From Streptomyces sp. MUM 178J (GTDB taxonomy: Bacteria; Actinomycetota; Actinomycetes; Streptomycetales; Streptomycetaceae), in NCBI RefSeq assembly GCF_022414575.1, contig NZ_JADWYQ010000017.1, positions 54,284-118,283 of the forward strand: 64,000 nucleotides of DNA, written 5' to 3'. Below are positions 33,626 through 42,925 of this stretch, one piece after another. The notes beneath the pieces are model-generated. The model saw only the letters and a program-made list of their open reading frames with translations, had not been told where the DNA came from and did not search any database. Within the stretch, counting starts at the first letter, position 1. Every line of letters begins with the position of its first letter. Made by a program: the position numbers and the translations under genes.

Positions 33626-35827
33626 ATGAACGCGCCGTATGACGGTGACCGCGGTCAGGGCGCGGGCGGAAACCCGGCAGACCAGGGCCCACCGCCGTCC
33701 CACCCTTCACCCGACCCCTATGGGCAGAACTCCTATGCGCAGGATCCGTATGTCCAGGACGCCTACGCCGAAGACCCCTACCAGGCGCAGGGGCTGCCCT
33801 CTCAGGATCCCGTGGACGAGGCGCTCTACGACCGGGCTGCTCATCCGCCGCCGCCCCCCGGCAGCTACCCGGAACCTCAGCCGCTCTACCACCAGCCGCT
33901 CTACCACCAGCCGCCCGCGCCCCCGCACGCTCCCGACCCCAGGATCTGGGCGCAGACCCCGCCGCCCGAGCCTTCGGGGCCGTCCCGGCACCTCCCGTAC
34001 GGTGAAGACGCCAGGACCACCCAGTTCACCGGCGTGGACGATCTGGTGACGCAGGCTGGTGAGGAGAAGCAGGAGCCCGACGCGTTCGCGCACCTCTTCC
34101 GTGACCAGCAGACGTCGGGGCAGCAGACCGCGATGCCCGTAGCGGAACCGGCGCCCGCACCCGCGCCCGCTCCGCCGAAGAAGCCGGGCGGCAAGGCTGC
34201 CGGTCTGCTCAAGTCGAGTGCGGTCATGGCAGCCGGCACGATCGTCTCCCGCCTCACCGGCTTTCTGCGCACCCTCGTGATGGCGGCGGCCATCGGCGTC
34301 GGCACGCTCAACGACTCCTACCAGGTCGCCAACACCCTGCCGACCATGATCTACGTCCTCGTCGGGGGAGGCGCCCTCAACGCCGTCTTCATCCCCCAGC
34401 TCGTCCGGGCGATGAAGAACGACGACGACGGAGGCGAGGCATACGCCAACCGGCTGCTGACCCTCGTGGTGGTCCTCCTGGCAGGCGTCACCACGCTGTG
34501 TGTGCTTGCCGCGCCCCTGTTCATCCGGATGATGTCAGCGGAGATCGCTTCCGACCCGCAGCGGATGGAGGTCACGGTCACCTTCGCCCGCTACTGCCTG
34601 CCCACGATGTTCTTCATGGGCGTGCATGTGGTGCTCGGTCAGATCCTCAACGCCCGTGGCCGCTTCGGCGCGATGATGTGGACGCCGGTCCTGAACAACA
34701 TCGTCGTCATCTCCACCTTCGGCGCTTTCATCTGGGCCTTCGGCAGCTTCACCGAGTCGGGCGTCGACGCCTCCACCATCACCCCGGAGGGCGTGCGGCT
34801 GCTGGGCATCGGCACACTGCTCGGACTGACCGTCCAGGCGCTGGCCATGGTCCCGTATCTGCGCGAGGCCGGTTTCAGCATGCGGCTGCGCTTCGACTGG
34901 AAGGGCCATGGCCTTGGCAAGGCCGTCGGCCTCGCCAAGTGGACCTTCTTTTTCGTGCTCGCCAACCAGCTCGGGATGATCGTCGTCACCCAGTTGGCCA
35001 CCTGGGCCGGTTCCGTCGCCGAGGGCGAGGGCTTCACCGGCACCGGCATCACGGCCTACAACTACGCACTGCTGCTGTGGCAGATGCCGCAGGCGATCAT
35101 CACCGTCTCCGTGATGACGGCGGTTCTCCCCCGGATCTCGCGCTCCGCACACGACGGAGACCCGGCCGCGGTCCGCGACGACATCTCCTACGGTCTGCGC
35201 ACCTCGGCCGTAGCCATCGTGCCGTGCGCCTTCGCCTTCCTCGCCCTCGGCGTTCCGATGGCGACGCTGCTGTATGCCGGCTCCGGCGCGGACGGCGCAC
35301 GCAACATCGGATACACCCTGATGGCCTTCGGTCTGGGACTGATCCCGTACTCCGTGCAGTACGTCGTCCTCCGCGGCTTCTACGCCTACGAGGACACCCG
35401 CACGCCCTTCTACAACACGGTCATCGTCGCGGCGGTCAACGCCGCCGCCTCCGGTGTGTGCTTCGCGCTGCTGCCCGCCCGCTGGGCGGTCGTAGGCATG
35501 GCCGCCTCCTACGGCCTCGCCTACGCCGTCGGCGTCGGCATCGCCTGGCGGCGCCTCAAGCGGCGGCTCGGCGGCGATCTGGACGGCACCCATGTGATGC
35601 GCACCTACGCCCGGCTGGCGATGGCGTCCGTGCCGGCCGCCATCGCCGCAGGCGGGGTCGCCTTCGCCGCCACCAGGGCCTTCGGCAGCGGGGCCGCCGG
35701 TTCCCTGGCCGCGCTGGCAGGCGGGGCCGTGGTACTGCTGGGCGTCTTCTTCGCGGCGGCGAAGCGGATGCGGATCGAAGAGCTCAACGCCATGGTCGGA
35801 ATGGTGAGGGGCCGTCTCGGCCGCTGA
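33626..35827 (+). CDS. murJ: Lipid II flippase MurJ (MviN)
   Basis: 733 aa from the ATG at 33626, seven nt after GAGGTGGGG; a GTG at 33620 is equally in frame. Residues 1-190 are a Pro/Gln/Tyr-rich cytoplasmic tail. About fourteen membrane helices follow, opening with the MurJ hallmark SSAVMAAGTIVSRLTGFLRTLVMAAAIGVG and NDSYQVANTLPTMIYVLVGGGALNAVFIPQLV. It moves lipid II across the membrane for peptidoglycan synthesis. Unlike mycobacterial MviN it has no C-terminal pseudokinase; that domain is in the next gene. Confidence 0.94.
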   Translation: MNAPYDGDRGQGAGGNPADQGPPPSHPSPDPYGQNSYAQDPYVQDAYAEDPYQAQGLPSQDPVDEALYDRAAHPPPPPGSYPEPQPLYHQPLYHQPPAPPHAPDPRIWAQTPPPEPSGPSRHLPYGEDARTTQFTGVDDLVTQAGEEKQEPDAFAHLFRDQQTSGQQTAMPVAEPAPAPAPAPPKKPGGKAAGLLKSSAVMAAGTIVSRLTGFLRTLVMAAAIGVGTLNDSYQVANTLPTMIYVLVGGGALNAVFIPQLVRAMKNDDDGGEAYANRLLTLVVVLLAGVTTLCVLAAPLFIRMMSAEIASDPQRMEVTVTFARYCLPTMFFMGVHVVLGQILNARGRFGAMMWTPVLNNIVVISTFGAFIWAFGSFTESGVDASTITPEGVRLLGIGTLLGLTVQALAMVPYLREAGFSMRLRFDWKGHGLGKAVGLAKWTFFFVLANQLGMIVVTQLATWAGSVAEGEGFTGTGITAYNYALLLWQMPQAIITVSVMTAVLPRISRSAHDGDPAAVRDDISYGLRTSAVAIVPCAFAFLALGVPMATLLYAGSGADGARNIGYTLMAFGLGLIPYSVQYVVLRGFYAYEDTRTPFYNTVIVAAVNAAASGVCFALLPARWAVVGMAASYGLAYAVGVGIAWRRLKRRLGGDLDGTHVMRTYARLAMASVPAAIAAGGVAFAATRAFGSGAAGSLAALAGGAVVLLGVFFAAAKRMRIEELNAMVGMVRGRLGR

Positions 35828-35969
35828 GACCGTCCCGCGGGCCGGGCACCGAAAAGGCCCTCCCGCACAACCATCGCCGGACGCCATGTGTCGTGCATAG
35901 CGCCGGACTGTGGGCACAATTGGCTTGGCTGTCGGACAAGGCGCATCGGATGGGGAGGCAGGAACGACG

Positions 35970-37673
35970 GTGGCGGAACGTAGCACGGCTGCCGTCGACG
36001 TGGCCGACAACAGCGGAGACGAACCGCTGACCGCCCAGGCGGGCAAGGCCACGGCCGACGGGGCGGCTGGATCCCAGACCTCTGCCGAGAGCAGCGCCGC
36101 GCCCGGCGGGAGCGGCGGGCGGACGGAGGCCGAGCCCTCCACCTCCGCGCCCGAACTCCACAGCGGTTACAAACTGGCCAGACGCTACCGCCTCGAGGAG
36201 TGCGTCACCCGTCTGGACGGTTTCAGCAGTTGGCGCGCCGTCGACGAGAAACTCCGCCGGGCCGTCGGCGTCCATCTGCTTCCCGCCGACCATCCCCGGG
36301 CCCGCTCGGTACTGGCTGCGGCCCGCTCCGCCGCACTGCTCGGCGACCCGCGCTTCGTCCAGGTCCTGGACGCCGTCGAGGAGAACGACCTCGTCTATGT
36401 CGTCCATGAGTGGCTGCCCGACGCGACGGAGCTGACCGCGCTGCTCGCGGCAGGCCCGCTGGAGCCGCACGACGCCTACCAGCTCGCCGAACAGGTCTCC
36501 CAGGCCATGGCCGCCGCCCACCGCGAAGGGCTCGCCCATCTTCGGCTCACGCCGGGCGCGGTGCTGCGTACGTCGACCGGCCAGTACCGCATCCGCGGGC
36601 TCGCGGTGAACGCAGCGCTGCGCGGCATCACCGCCGACCGTCCGCAGCGCACCGACACCGAAGCGATCGGAGCGCTGCTCTATGCCGCGCTGACCCAGCG
36701 GTGGCCGTATGAGAGCGATGCGTACGGCCTGTCGGGACTGCCCAAGGGCGTCGGACTCATCGCCCCGGACCAGGTCCGGGCAGGAATCCACCGGGGTCTG
36801 TCCGAGCTCGCCATGCGGGCACTGGTCAACGACGGGGCGACCGCCTCCCGGCAGGAACCGCCGTGCACCACGCCCGAAGAGCTGGTGAAGGCCGTCTCGG
36901 CGATGCCGCGGATCCGTCCGCCGGAGCCCGCCTTCGCCTCACCGCCCGACTACCAGCACACCAACTATCAGCGAGGCGCATACGGCCGTCCTGCGGCTCA
37001 CCAGCCGCCCACGGCCACCCAGCCCCTCGCCCCTCCGCCCCCGCCCCTGCAGAGCCGGGCCGGACGTGCGCTGAAGTGGACCGTGTCGGCGCTCCTCATC
37101 GCCGCCCTCGGCCTCGGCAGCTGGCAAGTCGCCGACAAGCTGCTCGACCGCGACACCTCTCCCAGCGAACCCGGCACCTCTCAGCCGGATCCCGAGGAGA
37201 AGAACCCGGCACCGGAGCCGGAGCCGGGAAAGCCGATCGCGATCGTCGACGCACAGGATTTTGACCCTCTCGGGAACGGCTCGGAGAAGCCCGCCGACGT
37301 CAAGGACAGCTACGACGGCGACCCGAGCACCTACTGGCCGACGGACAACTACTTCCGCGCCGATCTCGGCGGGCTCAAGCCAGGCGTGGGCATCGTCCTC
37401 GACCTGGGCAAGGTCCAGCGGGTCGGGTCAGTGGATCTCACCTTCCTCGGCGGCGACACATCGGTGGAGCTGCGGACCGCGCCCGCGGACGCCTCCGCCG
37501 CTCCGACCGGATACAAGGACTTCACCAAGGTGGCCGAAGGAAGCGGCACCAGCCTCTCCCTCAAGCCGGACGAGGCGGTGCAGACCCGGTACGTTCTGGT
37601 GTGGCTGACCGAGCTCCCGTCGAGCGGCGGCGGCTTCCGCGGCAAGCTCTCGGAGATCAAGATCACGAGCTGA
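35970..37673 (+). CDS. Membrane pseudokinase with extracellular discoidin-like domain
   Basis: 567 aa from a GTG at 35970 with GGAGGCAGGA upstream. After a disordered tail, residues about 70-315 form a kinase fold that has lost catalysis. The VAIK lysine region reads VGVHLL (99-104), HRDLKPxN reads HLRLTPGAV (190-198), and DFG reads RGLAV (209-213). A Pro-rich linker, one membrane helix (about 369-388) and an external beta-domain (about 425-567, DGDPSTYWPTDNY, discoidin-like) follow. It corresponds to the C-terminal half of mycobacterial MviN, which recruits FhaA after PknB phosphorylation. It sits 142 bp after murJ. Confidence 0.87.
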   Translation: MAERSTAAVDVADNSGDEPLTAQAGKATADGAAGSQTSAESSAAPGGSGGRTEAEPSTSAPELHSGYKLARRYRLEECVTRLDGFSSWRAVDEKLRRAVGVHLLPADHPRARSVLAAARSAALLGDPRFVQVLDAVEENDLVYVVHEWLPDATELTALLAAGPLEPHDAYQLAEQVSQAMAAAHREGLAHLRLTPGAVLRTSTGQYRIRGLAVNAALRGITADRPQRTDTEAIGALLYAALTQRWPYESDAYGLSGLPKGVGLIAPDQVRAGIHRGLSELAMRALVNDGATASRQEPPCTTPEELVKAVSAMPRIRPPEPAFASPPDYQHTNYQRGAYGRPAAHQPPTATQPLAPPPPPLQSRAGRALKWTVSALLIAALGLGSWQVADKLLDRDTSPSEPGTSQPDPEEKNPAPEPEPGKPIAIVDAQDFDPLGNGSEKPADVKDSYDGDPSTYWPTDNYFRADLGGLKPGVGIVLDLGKVQRVGSVDLTFLGGDTSVELRTAPADASAAPTGYKDFTKVAEGSGTSLSLKPDEAVQTRYVLVWLTELPSSGGGFRGKLSEIKITS

Positions 37674-37697
37674 GACACCAGGGGAGGGGGCTCATCG

Positions 37698-38411
37698 TTG
37701 GAATACGCGAGACTCGGCGACACCAGCGACCAGGAGCTTCTCGCTCGCCATGTAGCGGGAGACCCGGATGCCTTCGGTGAGCTGGTACGGCGGCATCGGG
37801 ACCGGCTCTGGGCCGTCGCTCTGCGCACCCTGGGGGACAGGGAGGAAGCCGCCGATGCGGTCCAGGACGCCCTGGTCTCCGCTTTTCGGGCGGCCCATAC
37901 GTTCCGCGGTCAGTCCGCCGTCACCACCTGGCTGCATCGCATCACGGTGAACGCCTGCCTCGACCGGGCCCGCAAAGCGGCTTCCCGCAAGACATCGCCG
38001 GTCGACGACACGAATCGCCTGGAGCAGCTGCTGGAACCGTGTGAGTCGGCCGAGGCACCTGCCGAGCGACAGGATCTCCACCGCCAGCTGCTCGCTGCGC
38101 TCGCCAGGCTCCCTGTCGACCAGCGTGCCGCGCTGGTGCTGGTCGATATGCAGGGCTACTCCGTCGCCGAGGCCTCAGAGGTTCTCGACATACCGGTCGG
38201 CACCGTCAAGAGCCGCTGCGCCCGCGGCAGAGCGCGACTGCTCCCCATGCTCACTCATCTGCGCGGTGACGGCGGTGACGGCGGGGGTAACACAGTTATC
38301 AGCCGGGGAAGGAACCGGACGCCGGGGACATCCGTCCCACCGGCGTCGGGACAGAGGGAGACAGGGCCAGGCGACCCTGCAGCCGTGAAGGGCGGAGGTG
38401 GACGCGCGTGA
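37698..38411 (+). CDS. sigM: ECF sigma factor SigM
   Basis: 237 aa from a TTG at 37698; the ribosome-binding site GGGGAGGGGG ends 7 nt before it, which decides this rare start. Region 2 is FGELVRRHRDRLWAVALRTLGDREEAADAVQDALVSAFRAAHTFRG with TTWLHRITVNACLDRAR. Region 4 is LARLPVDQRAALVLVDMQGYSVAEASEVLDIPVGTVKSRCARGRARL. A 50-residue Gly/Arg-rich tail follows. The following gene overlaps by 4 nt (GTGA) and encodes its zinc anti-sigma factor. The symbol follows the position between murJ and trxB. Confidence 0.85.
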   Translation: MEYARLGDTSDQELLARHVAGDPDAFGELVRRHRDRLWAVALRTLGDREEAADAVQDALVSAFRAAHTFRGQSAVTTWLHRITVNACLDRARKAASRKTSPVDDTNRLEQLLEPCESAEAPAERQDLHRQLLAALARLPVDQRAALVLVDMQGYSVAEASEVLDIPVGTVKSRCARGRARLLPMLTHLRGDGGDGGGNTVISRGRNRTPGTSVPPASGQRETGPGDPAAVKGGGGRA

Positions 38412-39334
38412 CATCCACGGCCGACACGACGCAGCACCCGGACGTCTCAGAGATCTCCGACCTCACCGAGGGGCTGCTGCCACCGACGCGTATGGCCGAC
38501 CTACGGCAGCACCTGGACGGCTGTCCGCTGTGCGCTGACGTCCGGGCCTCGCTCGATGAGATCCGTGGGCTTCTCGGCACACTGCCCGGCGCACAGCGTA
38601 TGCCGGCCGATATCACCGAGCGGATCGACGCCGCGCTGGCCGCAGAGGCCCTGCTGGACTCAACAGCTCCGGCGGGCGGCACGCATGTTTCACGTGAAAC
38701 GTCGCCGGCGCCGCTACGTGCCGACGTCGTCCCATCCGCCACCTCCTCCCTCCGCTCCCCTGACCGGCCTGCAGGGCGCCCAGGCGCCGCCACAGGGCCT
38801 GGGCGTGCCCGTCGCTCCTCTTCACGGCGGCGTACGGTCCTCACAACCGCCGTCATCGGTGCGGCAGCCCTAGGGATGGGCACCCTGCTGTTTCAGACGC
38901 TGGGTACGACCGAAAGCACCAGCAGCGAGTCCGGGAAAGAGGACACGGCCGTCAGCGCTGCAGCGGGGAACGAGCATGAATTCTCCGGCACGGCACTACA
39001 AGATCGGGTCCACTCGTTGCTTGCCAGTCGCCCCGCAGAGGCAGAGCCGAAAATCGACAAGGGACCCTCCGTAGAGCGCCAGGAAGGCTCGGTTGCGCCC
39101 AAGCTCACTCCAGACGCCGTACCACCGTGCATCCAGAAGGGCACCGGACGGGCTGAATCGCCCCTCGCCTTTGAACAGGGCGAGTATGAGGGAACGGCCG
39201 CCTATCTCGTGGTGATGCCGCACCCGCGTGATGCACGGCAGGTACAGGCGTTCGTGGTGGATGCCTCCTGTGTGACTGCCACCCCCGCAGGCACTGGCAA
39301 GCTGCTGCACACCACCGCATACGCCCGCGGCTGA
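38408..39334 (+). CDS. Zinc-binding anti-sigma factor (for SigM)
   Basis: 308 aa, GTG start overlapping the sigM stop. The ZAS zinc motif His35-x3-Cys39-x2-Cys42 (HLDGCPLC) is intact. One membrane helix spans about 144-166 (VLTTAVIGAAALGMGTLLFQTL). The external domain (170-308) contains two cysteines, in PPCIQK and ASCVTA. It should hold SigM inactive at the membrane until a signal releases it; the redox or envelope trigger is not evident. Codons for residues 94-98 (VSRET) coincide exactly with a parS site. Confidence 0.87.
   Translation: MTSTADTTQHPDVSEISDLTEGLLPPTRMADLRQHLDGCPLCADVRASLDEIRGLLGTLPGAQRMPADITERIDAALAAEALLDSTAPAGGTHVSRETSPAPLRADVVPSATSSLRSPDRPAGRPGAATGPGRARRSSSRRRTVLTTAVIGAAALGMGTLLFQTLGTTESTSSESGKEDTAVSAAAGNEHEFSGTALQDRVHSLLASRPAEAEPKIDKGPSVERQEGSVAPKLTPDAVPPCIQKGTGRAESPLAFEQGEYEGTAAYLVVMPHPRDARQVQAFVVDASCVTATPAGTGKLLHTTAYARG
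38687..38700. promoter_or_regulatory. parS: parS centromere site inside the anti-sigma gene
   Basis: GTTTCACGTGAAAC within coding sequence, read in frame as Val-Ser-Arg-Glu-Thr in the flexible segment between the zinc motif and the membrane helix. Confidence 0.94.
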
Positions 39335-39375
39335 GACACGCGGCGCACTCTGCATCATGCCGCTCCGACATCCCG

Positions 39376-39401
39376 GGAATGTGGGCCCCGTAGGATCCGT
39401 T
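39376..39401 (+). promoter_or_regulatory. SigR-type promoter of trxB-trxA
   Basis: GGAAT (39376-39380), 18 bp, GTT (39399-39401) matches the SigR (thiol-oxidative stress) consensus GGAAT-N18-GTT exactly. It lies 69 bp upstream of the trxB start. The S. coelicolor trxBA operon is a known SigR target. Confidence 0.85.
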
Positions 39402-39470
39402 GGGTGGGGTGAGAGTTGATGTCCCGCCCCCCGTAGGCAGTAGGCAGTCTGCAGAGACGAGGAAAAACCC

Positions 39471-40445
39471 GTGAGCGACGTCCGCAAGGTGATCATTATC
39501 GGTTCCGGGCCGGCGGGTTACACGGCCGCGCTCTACACCGCGCGCGCATCACTGAAGCCGCTGGTGTTCGAAGGCGCCGTCACCGCCGGTGGTGCGCTGA
39601 TGAACACGACCGATGTGGAGAACTTCCCCGGTTTCCGCGACGGCATCATGGGCCCCGACCTGATGGACAACATGCGGGCCCAGGCCGAGCGCTTTGGCGC
39701 CGAGCTCGTTCCCGACGACGTCGTGTCCGTTGACCTCTCCGGTGACATCAAGACGGTCACCGACACCGCCGGTACCGTTCACCGTGCGAAGGCTGTGATC
39801 GTCGCCACCGGCTCGCAGCACCGCAAGCTCGGTCTGCCCAACGAGGACACACTCTCCGGCCGCGGTGTCTCTTGGTGCGCGACCTGCGATGGGTTCTTCT
39901 TCAAGGACCAGGACATCGCAGTGGTCGGCGGCGGTGACACCGCCATGGAGGAGGCCACCTTCCTCTCCCGCTTTGCGAAGTCAGTCACCGTCGTCCACCG
40001 CCGCGACACTCTGCGCGCCTCCAAGGCCATGCAGGAAAGGGCCTTCGCCGACCCGAAGATCTCCTTTGCCTGGGACAGCGAAGTCGCCGAGATCCATGGC
40101 GACCAGAAGCTCACCGGGCTGACCCTGCGCAACACCAAGACAGGCGAGACCTCGTCCCTGCCCGTCACCGGGCTGTTCATCGCCGTGGGCCACGACCCGC
40201 GCACGGAACTGTTCAAGGGCCAGCTCGACCTCGACGACGAGGGCTATCTGAAGGTCGATGCCCCGTCCACCCGCACCAACATCGCCGGTGTATTCGCCTC
40301 TGGCGATGTCGTCGACCACACCTACCGTCAGGCGATCACCGCCGCCGGCACGGGCTGCTCCGCCGCCCTCGACGCCGAGCGGTTCCTGGCCGCCCTGGCC
40401 GACGGCGAGAAGGTCGCCGAGCCGGAGAAGACCCCCGCGGTCTGA
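39471..40445 (+). CDS. trxB: Thioredoxin reductase
   Basis: 324 aa from a GTG preceded by GAGACGAGGAAAA. The FAD-binding loop is GSGPAG (11-16), the redox-active Cys136-Ala-Thr-Cys139 lies in [10 protein letters not shown], the NADPH loop is [12 protein letters not shown] (about 151-162), and the C-terminal FAD motif is [23 protein letters not shown]. It reduces thioredoxin using NADPH. trxA follows 48 bp downstream and a SigR-type promoter lies upstream, so the pair is induced by disulfide stress. Confidence 0.97.
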   Translation: MSDVRKVIIIGSGPAGYTAALYTARASLKPLVFEGAVTAGGALMNTTDVENFPGFRDGIMGPDLMDNMRAQAERFGAELVPDDVVSVDLSGDIKTVTDTAGTVHRAKAVIVATGSQHRKLGLPNEDTLSGRGVSWCATCDGFFFKDQDIAVVGGGDTAMEEATFLSRFAKSVTVVHRRDTLRASKAMQERAFADPKISFAWDSEVAEIHGDQKLTGLTLRNTKTGETSSLPVTGLFIAVGHDPRTELFKGQLDLDDEGYLKVDAPSTRTNIAGVFASGDVVDHTYRQAITAAGTGCSAALDAERFLAALADGEKVAEPEKTPAV

Positions 40446-40493
40446 ATCCTCCGAACCTCACCCCCTCACACCCCGCATCAAAAGGAGGCCGCC

Positions 40494-40826
40494 GTGGCCG
40501 GCGCCGTATCTCATGTGACCGACAGCGACTTCGAGGAGAAGGTCCTCAAGAGCGACAAGCCGGTGCTTGTCGACTTCTGGGCCGAGTGGTGCGGCCCGTG
40601 CCGCCAGATCGCGCCTTCCCTCGAGGCCATCGCGGCGGAACATGGCGACAAGATCGAGATCGTGAAGCTCAACATCGATCAGAACCCGGGTACCGCTGCC
40701 AAGTACGGCGTGATGTCCATCCCGACGCTGAACGTCTACAAGGGTGGCGAGGTCGTCCAGACCATCGTCGGCGCCAAGCCGAAGGCGGCCCTGGAGCGTG
40801 ACCTCGCGGACTTCATCGCCGAGTAG
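40494..40826 (+). CDS. trxA: Thioredoxin
   Basis: 110 aa from a GTG with AAAGGAGG upstream. The active site Trp32-Cys33-Gly-Pro-Cys36 (EWCGPCRQIAP) and the cis-proline loop GVMSIPTLNVYKGGE are intact. It is the main protein disulfide reductant, recharged by the TrxB encoded just upstream. It is co-transcribed with trxB and followed by a parS site and a terminator. Confidence 0.97.
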   Translation: MAGAVSHVTDSDFEEKVLKSDKPVLVDFWAEWCGPCRQIAPSLEAIAAEHGDKIEIVKLNIDQNPGTAAKYGVMSIPTLNVYKGGEVVQTIVGAKPKAALERDLADFIAE

Positions 40827-40850
40827 GCGACTGCAGCGGCAACGCTGACT

Positions 40851-40864
40851 GTTTCACGTGAAAC
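40851..40864. promoter_or_regulatory. parS: parS centromere site (perfect)
   Basis: GTTTCACGTGAAAC, 24 bp after the trxA stop and immediately before the shared terminator hairpin. Confidence 0.95.
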
Positions 40865-40867
40865 ATC

Positions 40868-40900
40868 AAGGGGCTCATCCCTGTCCGGGGTGAGCCCCTT
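40868..40900. terminator. Bidirectional terminator between trxA and a convergent GNAT gene
   Basis: A 10-bp stem AAGGGGCTCA (40868-40877) / TGAGCCCCTT (40891-40900) with a GC-containing loop that can extend the pairing. It sits between two convergent genes and can serve both. Confidence 0.8.
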
Positions 40901-40914
40901 CATATGTACGGAAC

Positions 40915-41532
40915 TCAGAGCGGTCGCAGTGCCGGCTCCTTCTGAACGGCCCCCAGCAACCGGTCCAGTGCCAGCTCCACATCTTCCTTCCAGGACAGAG
41001 TGGTACGCAGTTCCAGTCGCAGCCGAGGGTAGGAGGGATGGGGCCGCACTGTCTTGAACCCGACCGCCAACAGATGCTCGGCGGGCAGCACACACGTCGG
41101 CTCCTTCCAGCGAGCATCGGCAAAAGCCTCTATCGCCCGGAAACCGCGACGGAGCAGATCCTTGGCGACCGTCTGCACGATCACCCGGCCAAGCCCCTGC
41201 CCCTGATAGCCCGGCATGACCCAGGCGGTCATCAACTGCACCGCATCCTGGGATACGGGACTGGTCGGGAACGCCATCGAGCGCGGGACATACGCCGGAG
41301 GGGCGTAGAGCACATAGCCCACCGGAACCTCGTCGACATAGACGACACGGCCGCAGGAGCCCCACTCGAGCAGCACGGCCGAGATCCATGCCTCCTTCTC
41401 AAGATCGGGAGTTCCGGCCCTTACCGCAGCCTCCCCGCTGACCGGATCAAGCTCCCAGAAGACACATGTGCGGCACCGCTTGGGAAGGTCCGCAAGGTTG
41501 TCCAGTGTGAGCGGTACGAGTCGACGCCCCAT
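40915..41532 (-). CDS. GNAT family N-acetyltransferase
   Basis: 205 aa from the ATG at 41532 with GAGGAG 8 nt upstream. A cysteine-containing N-terminal segment (LPKRCRTCVFWELDP) precedes the GNAT core. The core has VYVDEVPVGYVLYAPP and the acetyl-CoA loop MTAWVMPGYQGQGLGRVIVQTVAKDLLRRG. The last 50 residues are basic. The type is conserved next to parAB in Streptomyces. Its acceptor is unknown. It lies downstream of the parAB terminator and so probably has its own promoter. Confidence 0.86.
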   Translation of the reverse strand: MGRRLVPLTLDNLADLPKRCRTCVFWELDPVSGEAAVRAGTPDLEKEAWISAVLLEWGSCGRVVYVDEVPVGYVLYAPPAYVPRSMAFPTSPVSQDAVQLMTAWVMPGYQGQGLGRVIVQTVAKDLLRRGFRAIEAFADARWKEPTCVLPAEHLLAVGFKTVRPHPSYPRLRLELRTTLSWKEDVELALDRLLGAVQKEPALRPL

Positions 41533-41678
41533 AGGGGTTGCTCCTCACTTCCCTCGCCTGTCGCGTCGCGAGCGGCTGCCAGCGCATGTTTCTCCCTGAG
41601 GAGACCGCTGATGAACCCTCCGACTGCGCCCAGTCCCAAGCCCGCTGTCACCCACTGGCTGCGGCTCACCGATCGCAT
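41421..41678 (-). CDS. Possible small membrane ORF overlapping the GNAT gene
   Basis: 85 codons from an ATG at 41678 with AAGGGA and GAGAGAGGG upstream. The first 49 residues contain a Gly-rich hydrophobic segment (WVTAGLGLGAVGGFISGLL) followed by a charged helix. The frame then overlaps the GNAT gene by 112 bp in another phase. Third-position GC in the non-overlapping part is about 73 percent by my count, below that of the neighbouring genes. It may be a leader ORF or chance. Confidence 0.25.
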   Translation of the reverse strand: MRSVSRSQWVTAGLGLGAVGGFISGLLREKHALAAARDATGEGSEEQPLWGVDSYRSHWTTLRTFPSGAAHVSSGSLIRSAGRLR

Positions 41679-41774
41679 TGGTCCCTTGCCCTCTCTCTGA
41701 GGCGGATCAAGGCGGATGCGCTATACCAGAACGCATCGTATCCACCCAGCCCCGACACGGGTACCGGCAAGAGC

Positions 41775-41820
41775 AAAGGGCGGGCTGTGTCCGGCAGATG
41801 CCATACACAGCCCGCCCTTT
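41775..41820 (-). terminator. Terminator of the parA-parB operon
   Basis: A 16-bp perfect stem AAAGGGCGGGCTGTGT (41775-41790) / ACACAGCCCGCCCTTT (41805-41820) with a 14-nt loop begins 17 bp after the parB stop. Confidence 0.87.
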
Positions 41821-41836
41821 GAGACGGGACGACGTC

Positions 41837-42925
41837 CTAGTAATCGTCGCCCTCGGCCGGCTCCTCGCTCAGCCCCTGCTGCAGAACCCGCCCCTCGCCG
41901 GGGGCGAGGGTGGTGAGGATCCGCTCCAGATCGTCCATCGAAGCAAACTCGACGACGATCTTTCCCTTCTTCTGGCCGAGGTCGACCTTCACCCTGGTCT
42001 CAAACCGGTCGGAGAGCCGGGAGGCCAGGTCGGTGAGCGCCGGCGAGAGCCGGGTCCCCGCACGGGGGCTCTTCGGCTTGGCCGGACTCTTGGGGCTTGA
42101 GTTGATCAGCGTCACGATCTCTTCGACCGCACGCACCGAGAGTCCCTCGGCAACGATCCGGTGCGCCAGGCGGTCCTGCTCCTCGGAATCATCCACCGAG
42201 AGAAGGGCCCGGGCATGCCCTGCGGACAGCACTCCGGCAGCGACCCTGCGCTGCACTGGCGGCGAAAGACGCAGCAGCCGCAGCGTATTGGAGACCTGAG
42301 GGCGCGAGCGGCCGATCCTGTCCGCAAGCTGGTCATGCGTGCAGTTGAAATCCTTCAGCAGCTGGTCATAGGCGGCGGCCTCTTCCAGTGGGTTCAGCTG
42401 AGCCCGGTGCAAGTTCTCCAGCAGAGCATCCAGAAGGAGCTTTTCGTCATCCGTCGCACGAATGATCGCCGGAATCTGCTCCAGACCGGCTTCGCGGCAG
42501 GCCCGCCAGCGGCGCTCACCCATGATGAGTTCATACCGCTCGGGTCCCAACCGCCGCACGACGATGGGCTGGAGAAGACCCACTTCCTTGATGGATGTGA
42601 CCAGCTCCGCCAGAGCGTCCTCATCGAAGACCTCACGCGGCTGACGAGGGTTGGGAGTGATGGAGTCGAGAGGCAGCTCAGCGAAGTGTGCCCCGGCCGG
42701 CTCCGCCGAAAGCTCTGTGGGCTCCGGCGTGGAGACGGCCTCCGGAGCCTCGGCCGCGGCAGGCAGAGTCGCCACCTTGGCTGCCGCCACACCACGCTCG
42801 GTGGTCAGCGTCGGGATGGCCCCCGAGGAGGCGGACGCCCCAGACGTCGGCACCTGCTTCTCCTGAGGAGCAGCGGGGATCAGCGCACCGAGCCCACGCC
42901 CCAGTCCTCTACGTCGCTCGCTCAC
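41837..42925 (-). CDS. parB: Chromosome partitioning protein ParB
   Basis: 362 aa. The N-terminal peptide [17 protein letters not shown] is the ParA-stimulating arm. The CTPase/arginine-patch domain contains [18 protein letters not shown] and GERRWRA (136-142). The parS-reading HTH is [23 protein letters not shown] (about 196-218), and a C-terminal dimerisation domain closes the protein. It loads at the parS sites listed here, spreads as a CTP clamp, and segregates chromosomes into spores with ParA. Its start overlaps the parA end by 4 nt. Confidence 0.97.
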   Translation of the reverse strand: MSERRRGLGRGLGALIPAAPQEKQVPTSGASASSGAIPTLTTERGVAAAKVATLPAAAEAPEAVSTPEPTELSAEPAGAHFAELPLDSITPNPRQPREVFDEDALAELVTSIKEVGLLQPIVVRRLGPERYELIMGERRWRACREAGLEQIPAIIRATDDEKLLLDALLENLHRAQLNPLEEAAAYDQLLKDFNCTHDQLADRIGRSRPQVSNTLRLLRLSPPVQRRVAAGVLSAGHARALLSVDDSEEQDRLAHRIVAEGLSVRAVEEIVTLINSSPKSPAKPKSPRAGTRLSPALTDLASRLSDRFETRVKVDLGQKKGKIVVEFASMDDLERILTTLAPGEGRVLQQGLSEEPAEGDDY

